This document shows, piece by piece, positions 50,261 to 62,316 of a DNA stretch of 64,000 nt. A model generated the notes under the pieces. The model saw only the letters and a list, made by a program, of their open reading frames with translations. It ran no database searches and had not been told where the DNA came from. The position numbers were made by a program, and so were the translations under genes. Source of the DNA: Otis tarda (taxonomy: Eukaryota; Chordata; Aves; Otidiformes; Otididae); the NCBI GenBank assembly GCA_026413225.1, contig CM048553.1:18972501-19036500 (forward strand), written 5' to 3'. How positions within the stretch are numbered: position 1 is the stretch's first letter; every line of letters begins with the position of its first letter.

Positions 50261-53200
50261 TTTAGAACAAGGAGCATAACCAAAACGGCTCAGCACTGTG
50301 CCCATACCGGTAAGATCATAACTCCTTAGTTACAACTGGTAAAGGTTTACTCCTTAGGGCAAAAGTTAATGTTATGCAGGCAACATGACACCACCCAGCT
50401 CACATCTCTCAGCACATCCATCTAACACATGGTGCTGACCTAACCCTGACTAAGCAACACATTTTCATGGTTATATTGCTAACAATGACCTCACTTCTGG
50501 GCAGCTTAGATGCTTAGAAGAACTTTAATCACAACTCACTTTTATTTACAGAATGGGAATTATCCTTACAAACTGGTTATTTAAGAGAGAAAAACATGTA
50601 GTACACAATGGCAAAGTTAAATACCTGATAAATCAAGAATAAGTTAACAAACATGATCGAGTCACTTTCTATGATCTTTACAAATATCAGTTCATTCTCC
50701 ATTTTAAATGGAAAAATACTGGTGCTCACATAATCGTCTCCTAACTCTCTTCTCATAGTGAAGAAGAGAAAATTCAGGCAGAGTTAAATAACTCCTCAGT
50801 GTTATGAAATAAAATACAGTCAAAGCTTAAATTGGAGCTCATGAGTTTATTTCCTGTGAAGCTACAGGACATCCGCTGTGTAGGCAAGGCATCTTGCAAA
50901 CTTCTGCACTGAAAAAATCTCACTGACATTTATGAACACCTTAATCCATGGAGTCCTGTCTGAGGAGAAATATTAACTGATGATAATATCTGTATTTGGC
51001 TGATGTTGGGTGCTTGGGTGCTAGAGCACTGAAACCTTCCCACAGAACCAGAAATCACTGGTGTGAACAAGGCATTGCTACTGTCTTCTGACCCAGCCAC
51101 TCTATGTATCCTCTGAAAATTGTTTCCAATTTGAAAATTTCAAATAATTAGTAAAGCTGGCTGGACTACAGCAATCAAAACCTAGATACATTGGGAGCTC
51201 TGGAATTTCTTTAAATCAAGTGTGCAAAGCTAGGTATAACTAAAATGGCTGGGGGCTGGGGGCAATTCGTAACGGAGGCCTCCAGATCTCATTGGATGAA
51301 TAATAACATCAAAAAAGTATATTACAATATCAGGAGTTAGTACAGAATATATACAGAATGGAAAGTTAGATAAACTAGCAAAGAAAGCTGTGCCTTAAAG
51401 TGAAGAAATATGGAGTATATGGTGAGGAAAAGCAGTGAGAACTGCCAGAAACCAAACAAACCTTGTTTTGTAAAGTAAATTAAATAACACAACGTTGAGG
51501 TAGAGGTTGGTAAAGCTGTCATTAGATTTGTTTCACTCTTCACTCAACCATCAGTTAACCACATCTTTTTGAGATTATGGACAGTCTTTGTCTTTTCATG
51601 CTGGTTTAGCTTGATCTTCCACCATACGTCTATTGAGTCACCAGCTCTGTCTGCACTTTTCCTCACACTGCAGTCAGCAGCAATGCCAACAAGCAAAAGT
51701 GAGAAAATGCACCCAGGTTTCTTCCTCATATTTATGTCAAATCATTAGTTGCATCAGTTTTAAAAACTTGGATAACTTAAAATCTCAATAGCTATTTTTG
51801 TTGGGATACTTCGGCACAATCCAGAGGTCGTCACAAAAACTGCCATGCATTTCCTCAAAATCCAGTTTACAGTTTGTTTTTTTTTTTAACAAAATGCCAA
51901 GATCCTTCCAGTTTTTCTTTTATTTTTATTTGACAAAACTGTAATATATAAGACTGTAAGGGTGGCACAAGCTGTATTGTTCTCCCCCCTTGCCTCTCCA
52001 CCCCCAGCTAGATAAACTGAAATAACACATCGTTGGTGTCCCTATCACCAAATTTTGCAAAACTTACACAGACACAAGTTTATTACAGTAACAACTCTTG
52101 CAGCGTGGAAGAAATTCCTCAATATGCAGTTCTTACTTTCCATACCCTTAAGACTTCTCTCTCATATTTCACCACACACACTTTCAACCAGTCTGAGGTC
52201 ACTGCCATGATCCTTGTGGTATTTTGAGTCTGAAGCTCTTGTACTAGTTTCCATTAGCTACTCCCTGCTGGTGATCTGTCCTCCACTTTCAGAAAATGTC
52301 TATAACTACCCTTAGCTGTCTTCAGGTACTAGGAGAATCAAAAAGTAGATCTTTTAATGAACTAAAACTAATTACTTATTTTATATAATTTTCTTCTAGA
52401 CTAGCCTGAAGAGTTTTGCTGAAGGTATTAAGCTATTTGATAACAATTTCAATAAAACCAGAAACTGTTTAATTTACTCGAGTACTACTTCTGGCTGCTA
52501 TTTCATCCTTTACTGCCATTTACAGTGAAAGCTGTAATTCTGCAATAGATTTGTTACCTAACAAAAACCACATGGAAAATTCAGTAGTCACATAAGATTT
52601 CTAGCAAAGTGTTATGAGAAATAAAGATTTTTTAACTGTCAGTCAAATACTAGCGCTTTTCTACAAATGCAGACATTTAGCTGGCTAAGAAGAGAAAGCA
52701 AAAAAAAAGGACAAATTTTTTTAGCTAAAGAAAAACTGGTATTTGTCCTATCTGATTGTAGACAAAGCTTGTTAAATAGCCTATTGCCAAAAGATAATTA
52801 TGTCCATATAGCCATGTCAGTGAGTCCATCAAGTGTACACAGTTACTTCCATCATCTAGAGAGTCTGAGGGAACATTTCTGTTAAACCCAATTCCCCAGT
52901 TGGAAACAATGGTCTGGCAGGATGGCTTCTGGACAATAATTGCATTTATACCCTTGCTCTTGCTAGAATAGTCAAACTGACAGGCAACATGACTTTTTCA
53001 TATCCCTAACTGACAAAACAATGCCAGTAAATGCAGAAGAACACAAAAATCCTGTGATACTTAATGACAAAATATTAAAAAAAAAAAGACAACCGAACAA
53101 CTCAGTGAGATGAACTAGAAATTTCATGTGTACCAGAGCTATTTTTCAGAGGGCCCATAGGCCCTGCCATGCTGCACTTACTCCAGTTCACATTCACCAA

Positions 53201-54059
53201 TTTAGCACAGGAAACCGTGAGAACCACACACGTACAGATGCGGGACAAGCCAACACAGGCTCTCACAGCTCCGCTGCTTTTGCCCACCAGCAGCTGAGCC
53301 CCTGACCTCTGAAGGAGCCAGTAAGCCATGGCCAGTCGGCTCCCAGCCAAAGGTAGTAAGCTGGCTAGTACAACTTCAGAGGATGGATCTGCCAAAGACT
53401 AGTAGATATGTTAAGCATTTATGGACACTGTAAGCAAGTATTTTACATAGGGACATTCTTATTAGCAACTTCTAAAGGGGTAATAGCAAAAAAAAAGACA
53501 AAAAAAATCAATTAAATTTCTTGGAATATGTGTTCTTCCTCTTGAATAAACACAAATAGCAAGAGATTCCATCCAATTGCACTTCCTTGCTATATAAATC
53601 AGCTGTATCAAACACACATTACTTCAGTGGTGACTATTTTTATAAGCTCTGATTTTTAGTACTAACTTATGTCAAAGCGATGTGTTCAAGGGCAGAATGC
53701 GACCATTTTAATAGTCCATAGTCATGAAGCGTTAAAAGTCACGTAGGCCATGCATGACTTGCTAGTTTTGCTGCATCTACACAATCTTCTGTATTTAGTG
53801 TAGGAATTCTCTTCAATACTTCCCAAGTTTTTCACTTCTACAGATTCACTACTGTCAGTAGCAAGTTTAGAGGTTGAGCCTTCGGCATGCAAAAGCACAT
53901 GTTGGTTACAGCGTCACACCAGAAATCCACCTGCATGTGCTCTAACAAGCAGCTTTACTTTTTGTTAAGGCCTACATTAAACAGCATCTTGGACCCATGA
54001 GCTTATTCAGTGTGGTTAAGGAGAACATCAAGAGGTCATTTGCTGCATTCTCCACAGTT

Positions 54060-54830
54060 TATCATTATCTCTTTTGTACCAGGGAAACAAAAACTGGTCA
54101 TAATACTGTATGTGCAACCTCATAAATGCTGTTAGGATGGGAGTAACCACTTTCCTCAACCTGCTGCTCGTTAGACCCTAAGTCCTTTCTGCAAAGCTGT
54201 TCCCAAGCCAGTCTGTCCCTGACAATGTTGTCACAGCTATTCTGTCCCGGCTGAAAGACTTAATTTGCCTCTGTGGAGCTTCAAGTTCCTGCTAGCCCAC
54301 TCCTCTGGCTCACTGGGGTCCCAGTGAGGGGCTGGCTGGCCCTCCAGCATAATAAAAGCTCTCCCAAACTCAGTGTCAGAATTGACCCTGCTGATGGTTC
54401 ATTCCATCCCAACAGCCAGATTGCTGATGTAAAAAAGTACTGGCCCCAGCACCTGCCCCTGAGGAAGACCACTGAAAACTAGCTACCAGTTAGACTTTAA
54501 AGCATTAAGCCCTACTCACCTTGAAGCCACCCGTATCTCCTCTGTGTGGCTACAACGATGCTATGAGAGACACGTGAAAAGCCTTGTTAAAGCCAAGATA
54601 AACAACATCCACTGCTCAGCCCTCATCCCCACAGCTGGTCTATTCATCACAGAAGGTAATTGCGTAGAAGCAATGGTACCAAGTGCTTGTCTTTTATGAA
54701 ACAGTTGAGTAGTTAAAAATTTATCCAGAAGGGCTCCCATCTTGAGAGTTGCTCAGACCATTGCCCCTAATATCCCAGGAGAGTACCCTAATCAGCAGGC
54801 TATCAACAAGCCTCTGATTATCCTCTTACC
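54060..54830 (-). mobile_element. CR1-like LINE fragment, old, minus strand
   Basis: The plus strand reads like the reverse complement of the CR1 segment just upstream of that in the 46.4-kb copy. It has a degraded version of the phrase around TGTACCAAGGAGTTCAGAAC, then a CCCACTCCTCTGGC-type stretch, GTACTGGCCCCAGCACC followed by CCTGAGGA, and CCTTGTTAAAGCCAAGATA near the end, all familiar from antisense CR1 reverse-transcriptase sequence in birds. Many substitutions and small gaps mark it as old, and no open frame survives. Both ends are approximate. I am fairly sure of the family, less so of the subfamily. Confidence 0.75.
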
Positions 54831-55614
54831 CTGTTTAAATCGGCCTACTCTATAGCAAAAAAAAAAGCAAAAAAAGAGAGAATGAAAACAAAAACAAGAG
54901 ATAGAGCAACATGATAACATAGAGATGACAGTATTTCCCTTTGAGAACAGAAACCTGAACTCAGGCCCAGCACAGTAACTATGCATTAGAATCATTACCT
55001 GAATATATAAACAGTATTGGGACCAACAACCAAATCCAAGAGCTGTCCTCATTCAGGGACATGTTGTCAGCACTGGCAGCAAATCCTAAATACACTGTGC
55101 TGAGGGACAGGCTAGTACTATTCTTCTCTGCTTGGCCAAAATCTCACACATCCTGCAAAACATGGAATTGTAATACATTTTTTTCTTTGCAAGCCTTTGT
55201 GGAAATGGAAGGGTCTGATGTTCTGCAACTTACTGTATTAGAGGTAGACTTACAAGTTCTGCCTAACTCGAAAATTAGATCAAATTTGTCCAAGTGATAG
55301 CTCCTGTGCCTGATACCACCCATGGGACAGCTCCATCTGGCCTCCTTCCTTTCCTCTGAAGGGTAGTTTGGCCTGTACAAGCTACTCCAGCTGCCAAATC
55401 CCTCTTCCAGCAGATACTAAATACTGAAAGCCCAAATTGCTGCTGCTAAACCAGAATAAGAACTGATGGTAGAGCAGGATGAAGACATCACATCTTTTGT
55501 GCAGGCATGATTTGGGGCAAAGAGGAAAGCCACTACCACCTTGACATAGCTTTGTTCAGTTGATCAGTTTGGACTCTAATTACTCTACCTCTCCCTTTAT
55601 CTTCATCACTATCC

Positions 55615-56074
55615 TGCTCAGGACCAAGCTACGCAGTCTCTCACTCCTCCAACCCTCCAGTGGGACAGGGAGGAGAACTGGTAAAGAAAAGAAGGCAAAA
55701 CTCGTGGGTTAAGATTAAAAAAAAAAATTAAGAAAATAACAGAACAAAAGAAAAGAGAGATGGAAAAAAAAAAACCAAAACAATAACAGAAAATACTTAA
55801 GCATGTAATTTACAGTAGACCAGCTCCCAGTGGAGCCTGATACTCAGCTTCCTCCCAAGTATCAGGAGGCTCCCCTCAGCACTCTTCTCACTTATATACT
55901 GAGCATGATGTTCCATGGTATGGAATGGCCCTTTGGCTAATTTGGGTAAGCTATCCCAGCTGTTCGCTAACTAGTAAACTATCCCAGCTGTGTCCCCAGC
56001 CATAGGTGCCATCAGCTCCAGTTCCACTCCCAGCTCAGGTGAAAATGAACTCTATCCTAACCAGAACCAGGACA
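55615..56074 (-). mobile_element. LTR of a second avian endogenous-retrovirus family, minus strand
   Basis: Read on the minus strand this begins TGTCCTGGTTCTGGTTAGGA, followed by TAGAGTTCATTTTC, the familiar opening of a widespread bird ERV LTR. It continues through a reverse complement of GATGTTCCATGGTATGGAAT (also typical) and runs to about 55615, where GCGTAGCTTGGTCC resembles the end of the larger LTR family. Two A-rich patches (about 55718-55790) interrupt it. The right end at 56074 is well placed and the left end is approximate. No matching target duplication was found, and no retroviral coding sequence adjoins it. Confidence 0.8.
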
Positions 56075-57819
56075 ACCACTTTTCATTCTGATTTCTTCAT
56101 GTTGCAAGGTCTTGCAATAGGAGTATTTTCTCACTATATGTATTACCCAACATGATGAGGTCCCATTTTCACTCGAGGTCCTTTAGTATTACTGCAGTGC
56201 AAATAAATAATAAAGATTGCATTCAAAAACATTGAACAGATATAGCAGTGGCAGATACAGACTTGCATAGCTAATGGTTTTATTTAACACGGTGCACAAC
56301 TTACTCCAGTATCACTGAAACGAACCCATTGCATCCATGCTGATACAGCCTGTTGCAAGGGAGTCAAATTCAGCTCCAGTGTGACATAGCATCTAAAATG
56401 TACTGCTTATCAGTTTTTTAGCAGCAGACAGAACGCACTTCTGTTGAAACAGTATGTACACTAAGTAAGATCTTGCTTCTTGGAAGCATTTCTTTTCAGG
56501 TACACATAAGACATTCTCTTACAGGAGGAAGAATGTGTTAAGTAAACATTAATTGAGTGTGCGAGTGCTAGCCTGGGAAGGCCCATATTTCACTCTTCCA
56601 TATAGCTGTCTTTTACAAATCATGTAAGGACAATAAATGAAACAGAAAAAACTCCCAGCAGTATGATATGTCAATATGATTGTTTACCTTCTTTTGCTCT
56701 TTTGAAGCAAAATATTTCAGGTAAGACATGTGGGTTTTTTCCTTTCCAAGTCCAAAAACTTCAGCTATAATTTGAAGAAATATGAAAGAAGATAAAGTCT
56801 AGAAAAGTTGCACAGAAAAACTACTCTTACCGTGCAATATTTTAATTTTCCAGGTTGTGTTTTACAACTAGTTGCTTCAGGCTTTTTTTCCTATAGACCT
56901 GACAGTTCATGTTAATGTATCTGACCATGACATCAAACATTTACATGACCTTTTTGCACGTTAGCTGCTTTGCATACACTGTAATAAGACAAGACAGGGA
57001 AAATTTCTTTAAGATTACTGAATACATTAAAGCTATACTCAGCCTTAACTTGAAATGCAGTTCCCAAGGAACTTCTCTCCCATGAAGATCCTGCTGACTT
57101 CATTAGGCTTGAACCATGCCCTAAGGACTCTGAGAGGGCAGTGCCACTGCTAACAAATCACAGACTTCTCATATAAAATCTATGGCCATTCACACATCTT
57201 CTGCCTGATTTAACATGACTATTTTAATTTCTAGCTCTAGTAAATAACAACTAATTACAGCCAATATAATATATAAGTCTACCTTTAGCAGTTATATTTT
57301 TCTGTGTAAGTCTTACAGTAGATTGCATACACATGTATAGAGAGTTACATCTACAATCAGGTGACAGGAACAAGTCACTATTCCTCCCTCTGCAACAGTT
57401 TTCCTGTGCAGAAAATTGTAACTGCAGCCCTGACTCTCTTAACAGGCTCTGAGAAACACCTGCAAGAAATGCTACAAAAATCCAGGTGTTATTATGCTGT
57501 TATAGTAATAGCATTTCCATAGAAGATGGCAGCAAACTAATTAATCAGACACTAAAATCTGTGCCTGCTAACTTGGAGTTGAGAGGCTAAGAAATAATAT
57601 TCAGAATATTCCATGATTGTTTAAGACCATCCCCGTGCCAACCCTTAAGTGGCTGTGTAATTTTACTCCTGTGAGTAATCCCTCTGAAGGCAAATAAAAT
57701 GTAAATGTTGGCAGAATCAGACATTTCTGCAGAGACTTTTCAATGCCGTGTAATTTTAAGCACAGGTTTGTCAGCAAGGAGCCCAGTTTTTCTCTGCGTC
57801 TTACTCATTGGGACCAGAG

Positions 57820-58290
57820 CAGCCAGGCATCCTGGCCGGGACACCCAGGACAGCGCCTGCAGCCCGCAAGCCATAAAGCTTCATCCTCCTCGGTGACTTC
57901 TCAAACTCAAATACTTGCACATTTACGGAAATCCCTCCTAACACCGTATTCTTCCTTAATCTAACCCTGCAGGTACAGCCTAATCCTGCGGGAACACCTA
58001 CAGCTGTTACTGCCACTGGAGCTTGTAATCACACCCTGCCCTTGGGGGCCGCGACCGATCACGTCAACCATCCTGATCGCGTCAACAGCCCCAATCGCTC
58101 AGTCACCACAGAAGATGCCAGCACCTGCCCTTACAAAGGATCAGGCCCGTCGTTTGTACAGATGTGCCACCAGAGAGAGTAGAAGTGAAAACATTTATTA
58201 GTCTTCATTTGGTTGCAGAGGCATCAGAGTGGCAGCAGCAGCGAGCTGCAGCGCGGGCACAGGCTGGCTGCTGGCGTAACCTCGCTGGGC
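57820..58290. other. GC-enriched patch with repeated CGTCA motifs
   Basis: This is an island of higher GC with many CpGs in an AT-rich intron. Near 58051-58100 a GATCACGTCAACC step is followed by GATCGCGTCAACA and AATCGC, which looks like a 19-bp unit copied two to three times. CGTCA is the half-site bound by CREB/ATF factors. A regulatory role, such as an alternative promoter or enhancer, is possible but unproven. Confidence 0.35.
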
Positions 58291-59799
58291 ACTTGTCAGG
58301 TTCTGCTTCCTCCAGGCAAATTGCAAGTGAAGTTTGTTGAAAGCTTTTGAGCACTTTCCAGGTTTCAGCTGATTCTCACTCTGACAGTTTTGCTAGATAA
58401 TTTTTTTCCCACAGTTATCGCACTGGAAAAACTCCCAGCTTTCAAATAGATATTTAAAAACACATTTAATTTTCTCTTGCACAGTGAATTAATTTGCTTT
58501 AATATCTCATTTTGTCTCCAGACTGCAGATTGATGAGACAAGTGCCGATTTCTGATGAACCTCTTAGCCAAGAAAGGCCTTCATTTTGAAAGCTGTGGCT
58601 GAAATTTTAAACGGGCCCACAATCTGAATGCTGTTTTCTGGGTCAGCTCCACATAGCACGTGAAAGCCTCGCATGTCGGAATACCATGTCCTGTTAGATC
58701 GGTCCTGACTGACAAAGCCACAATGTTGGGGTAGCCAAAATGCATTACCGCTATTCCTTCTCAGGCTCCGTGTTAATTCAGACCACAATTTAAAAACAAA
58801 CAGACTCACATGTAGTTAATAAAGAACCTATAGAAGAATTAGAATTTCAAAAAGAAAACACCAGGTTTTTAAAATAACAGCACTGAGATATTAAATGTAA
58901 AATTAGTAACATTTCACAAAAGTTGGTCATTTTCCCCACTGAAATTATGTTGGCTGAGGATCAAAATATAATTTGTATGTAAAATTAGATAAAATTTAAA
59001 AATTAACAGAGATGGAAAGGGAGGTGATTAAATATAGCTTGTTAAAAATCATGTGAACAGAAATATTTTAATGATGCTTTTAAAATTGAAGTTATAAACA
59101 GTTTCCTGTTTTTAAAAATAAACACTCCCCTTGTACTGCTGGAAGTAAAAACAATCCTAACAGGGCCACAGTCTGCAAAGAGTCTCAAAATTAAAATTTC
59201 AGAACATTGCTCACGGTGGTGTTAGAACATATTGGCAGAAAAGCCTGAAAAGGACATTATAGTAAAATAAATGCATTGAAGAATAATGATCTAAAATTGA
59301 ACTATTTTAGAGTCATTTTAGACTATCTTTTAAAACAAACTATTTGCTATTAACAGTTCCTGGAACAACTTGAAAATGACAGATTGTGGGGTGGTGACAA
59401 TATATTACCTCCTATTTGGCTAGTATGATGATCCCTTCAGCCACACACATAGCTGTGACCCCTCCTGCAATGCAAGTAGGAAAAGGCTTATTTTGCTCCG
59501 GTTTCAAATCTAAAAACTCTCAATTCAAATGCTTCATATTACATTCCTTCCTTTTTTTTTTTCCTTCGTTCCCTGCATTTTGCCTGTTCACGCTGGGATA
59601 AGTCAGGTTCTTGTCTCTAGTACACAAAAGACGGGCTGAGATAGGGTGCCTTGCAAGGTCTGAAATCCTGGCCATTAAATAAAATGGTACATCTTCATGT
59701 GACCATCCTCTATTAGGACCTGGACAATACATTTCAGTATATGCAAGAGATGCTAAAAAAAGAGTTTAAGAATGGACTACTTGAACAGTGTGCTTCTGC

Positions 59800-60240
59800 A
59801 GCTCTGCTCCTCTCATCTCAGCAAAGATACTGTCGAACTGGAAAAAGTACAAAGGGCAACAACGATAACCAAATGTCTGGGATGGTTTCTGGGTGAGGAA
59901 CAAGTGATTACAGCAGCACTTCTCAGCCTGGAGAAGAGATGACCTGAGGGAAATAATAGGCCTGCAAAATCAGAGATGGCCCAGGGGAAGCAGATAGCGA
60001 TCCAATGTTTGCTGTCACTTCCAACACAAGGACAAGGGGGCACAGCACTGACTTAGAGCAGATAAGCAATTACAAAACAAAGCAAGAGAAGAGCGATGGT
60101 TGGGCAGCAAACCAACAAAACTTGCTGCCAAAGTCACAGCTGCACTGTTGCAGATGCGATAAATTTACACGGGTTCAAAAGGAGGCTGAACAAATACCTG
60201 GAGGAGACATCTCTTGAGGGTCATTACACAGGCAGAAACC
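59800..60240 (+). mobile_element. CR1 LINE fragment, old, plus strand
   Basis: This is a degenerate CR1 3' region. Recognisable pieces in order are GAAAAAGTACAAAGGGCAAC (for ...EKVQRA), a LLSLEKR equivalent at about 59919-59940, an ACAAGGGGGCACAGCACTGA stretch near 60030, and a KFTRVQKEAEQIPGGDIS-like tail (in CR1, the final helix before the stop). Several frameshifts and stops are present. The 3' UTR and tail repeats are not clear, so the 3' limit near 60240 is uncertain. Confidence 0.8.
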
Positions 60241-62120
60241 ATAACCACAAAACCCTGAAGCTGAAGATAGCTTGAGGCTGAGAGAATACTCAGAGGAAGG
60301 ATCATACACACACATACTTACCCTGTTCATATGCTTGCCTAGACTAGCTGCCTTTGATCCCTCCCGGGGACAGAACACTAGGCCAGGCAGACTCTTGGTC
60401 TAAGCCAGCACAGCCCTTCCTATAAACTACCAAGTTTATTCATAGTGATGAGAACTTAAGTCTTTTCCAGAAACAGGGCTGTTGTGTTCTTTTCAGATGT
60501 ACACACTGACAAAGAAAGCTGTTTCTAGCTCAGCTTTCGGGGGAGAAAACACTGCACAAAGCACTGGTGCACAGCAGGCCATCCTCTTTGATGGCAACAA
60601 AAAGCTTCCCAAAAGCTGTCTGTCACTTCTCAGCTCACATCCGAAACAGAAGTTCAGAGCAGAGGTACCCTACCCAGCCTGGGTTAATTGCTGAATGCCA
60701 GCAGAAACCCACGTGTGAGGCACAGGGACCACCTGCACAGGCCCAATACACTTGTCATCACACTGAAGTAAACACATGTTTTCCAGAAAATCTCAGGGTG
60801 AAGCAAGCCATTCCAAGGACATGCTAGCCAGCAGTGACATACAGGCAGAGATGAATCCTCTGCATGTATAGTAAACATACATGTGTCACATGCTTGCTCT
60901 TAAAAACACCTCTAAACCAAAAAGTCTTGTCCAGGTTGAAGCCTTCAAAATGTCTCCCCAAAGAGCCTGACATACTGGTGGCCCAGTGGGCTTTGGGAGA
61001 GCAGCAGTGCTGCTCCATAAGCTGGCTGGACAGGGATCAGCCCCTCGTCCCCGTCCGCACTGCTCTGTACTTGCCAGCTCTGGGAGTGGCAGGGACTGCT
61101 TCCAGCCCTGTTTTCCCCTCATTTGTTGGGTCTGTCAGATATCATAATACTCTTGACAAGAAGCTGTCTTAGATTGTTGAGGAACGAGTAAACCATCGTG
61201 ACACACTTACAAGCATGGTATGATTTACAGCCCAGTCTTCATTTTATGTCACTCTGTACGTTGGGAGATGAGTTTCAGTTTATTACCTCTGAGCAAAAAC
61301 CCGCCTTCCTCAGCCATCCGCATGCAAGTTAATGCTGCCTTCTTGCAGCAGTTTAACTGCCCTCTGGTGTCCTCCCTCAAAAAAACAGCCTTTACTCATA
61401 CCATCCATCAGCTGAGAGCAGTCTCGGGGACAAAATCCACTCTTACAAAAGGAGCTCTGGTTCACAGCTGGGCTTAATCCAACCCTGAGATATGGGAAGA
61501 ATGCGGGAAGCAGAGCTGTCCACCTGCGCTAACATATCAGCTGTGTTGTCACGCAGATGGAAGGGCATTGCCCCAAAATAAAGGGCATCTCTGTCAGCAC
61601 ATCCGTTCAAACCCTCTGCCCGGAAAGCGCCCGCCACGCAAATACCAAGTCTTTTCACTAAGAGCTGGATCTGTCAGGCAATAATAGTATCTCTCGGTTT
61701 CTTTCAACCAGGTCTGGCTTTGAAGAGATGACAAAAGTAAAACCCTTGTGTCTCCTGTCTGAAAAGCAGGGTGCACTTTTGTACGAAGTTCACTGCCACA
61801 TAGTGTGCAGGCTTGGCAAAAAGTATTTGCAATATTAAGTTTTAACCGTTAGTCAGCATTTCACGTCAGGGTCTGCATCTTTCTCCTTGTCCACCATGTT
61901 GCCAGCACACTTTCTGATCATGCAAAAATAATTTCACCATTCTCCCAAGTTACCCTGTACCCCATACTGAGCTCGTTTCCAAAGAACAAGCTGACATTAA
62001 AATAATGTGCTACCAAAGTCTTTACTTTTTTAACCCCAAACTCTTAAAACCTATTTTAAATGCACAAAGGGAAAACACAGGCTAAGAGCAGAGAGGAGAA
62101 GGACTGAAGCAGGGTCTTAC

Positions 62121-62316
62121 CCAGTGATCTTTCCTTTGTTTGGTTTGCCGACCGCACCACAGGAAGGCTTGCCCGCGTGCGGCTACCCCTTGAAAAGGGG
62201 GTTGGAGAATCGCCCTCGGACATGGCCTCTAAGGAATCTGCAGACGCTTCAGAGAGGTGTTCTGGCTGGTCACCCAAATTGGGCTGCGGGCTCTGGGACA
62301 GCTTTGGGCTTCTCGT
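62121..62316 (-). CDS. KIAA1217: KIAA1217 (SKT) internal exon A, Ser/Pro-rich segment
   Basis: This is an internal coding exon of 196 nt: 65 codons plus one base, entering in phase 0 and leaving in phase 1. On the minus strand it follows a TTTTGCAG acceptor and ends at a GTAAGA donor. The product starts TRSPKLSQSPQP, passes through LSEASADSLEAMSEGD and a run of Ser/Arg (FSRGSRTRASLP), and ends KERSLG, with the last Gly split by the intron. I recognise this as the segment just before the AIP3-like block of human KIAA1217, the sickle tail protein. In mice that protein is known for a role in intervertebral disc and tail development. The segment looks disordered and rich in possible phosphorylation sites (SP and TP motifs). 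The first base of exon B completes Gly, which supports the pairing. The paralogue SRCIN1 is the main alternative, but the wording fits KIAA1217 better. Confidence 0.93.

Larger units (their letters stand above)
43801..62120 (-). other. KIAA1217: KIAA1217 intron between exons A and B
   Basis: This 18.3-kb intron is the richest in repeats: the plus-strand solo LTR (44911-46030), CR1 copies at 46447-47170, 54060-54830 and 59800-60240, and a second LTR type at 55615-56074. GC-rich patches lie near 50020-50260 and 57820-58290. The stretches 47200-50000, 50270-54050, 56080-57800, 58300-59790 and 60250-62120 show nothing I can name. Confidence 0.82.

Noticed and set aside
58564-58809. Minus-strand 81-codon frame with protein-like composition
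   Set aside because: It looked like a possible exon or old pseudogene, but I could not match it to KIAA1217 or any family; not supported.
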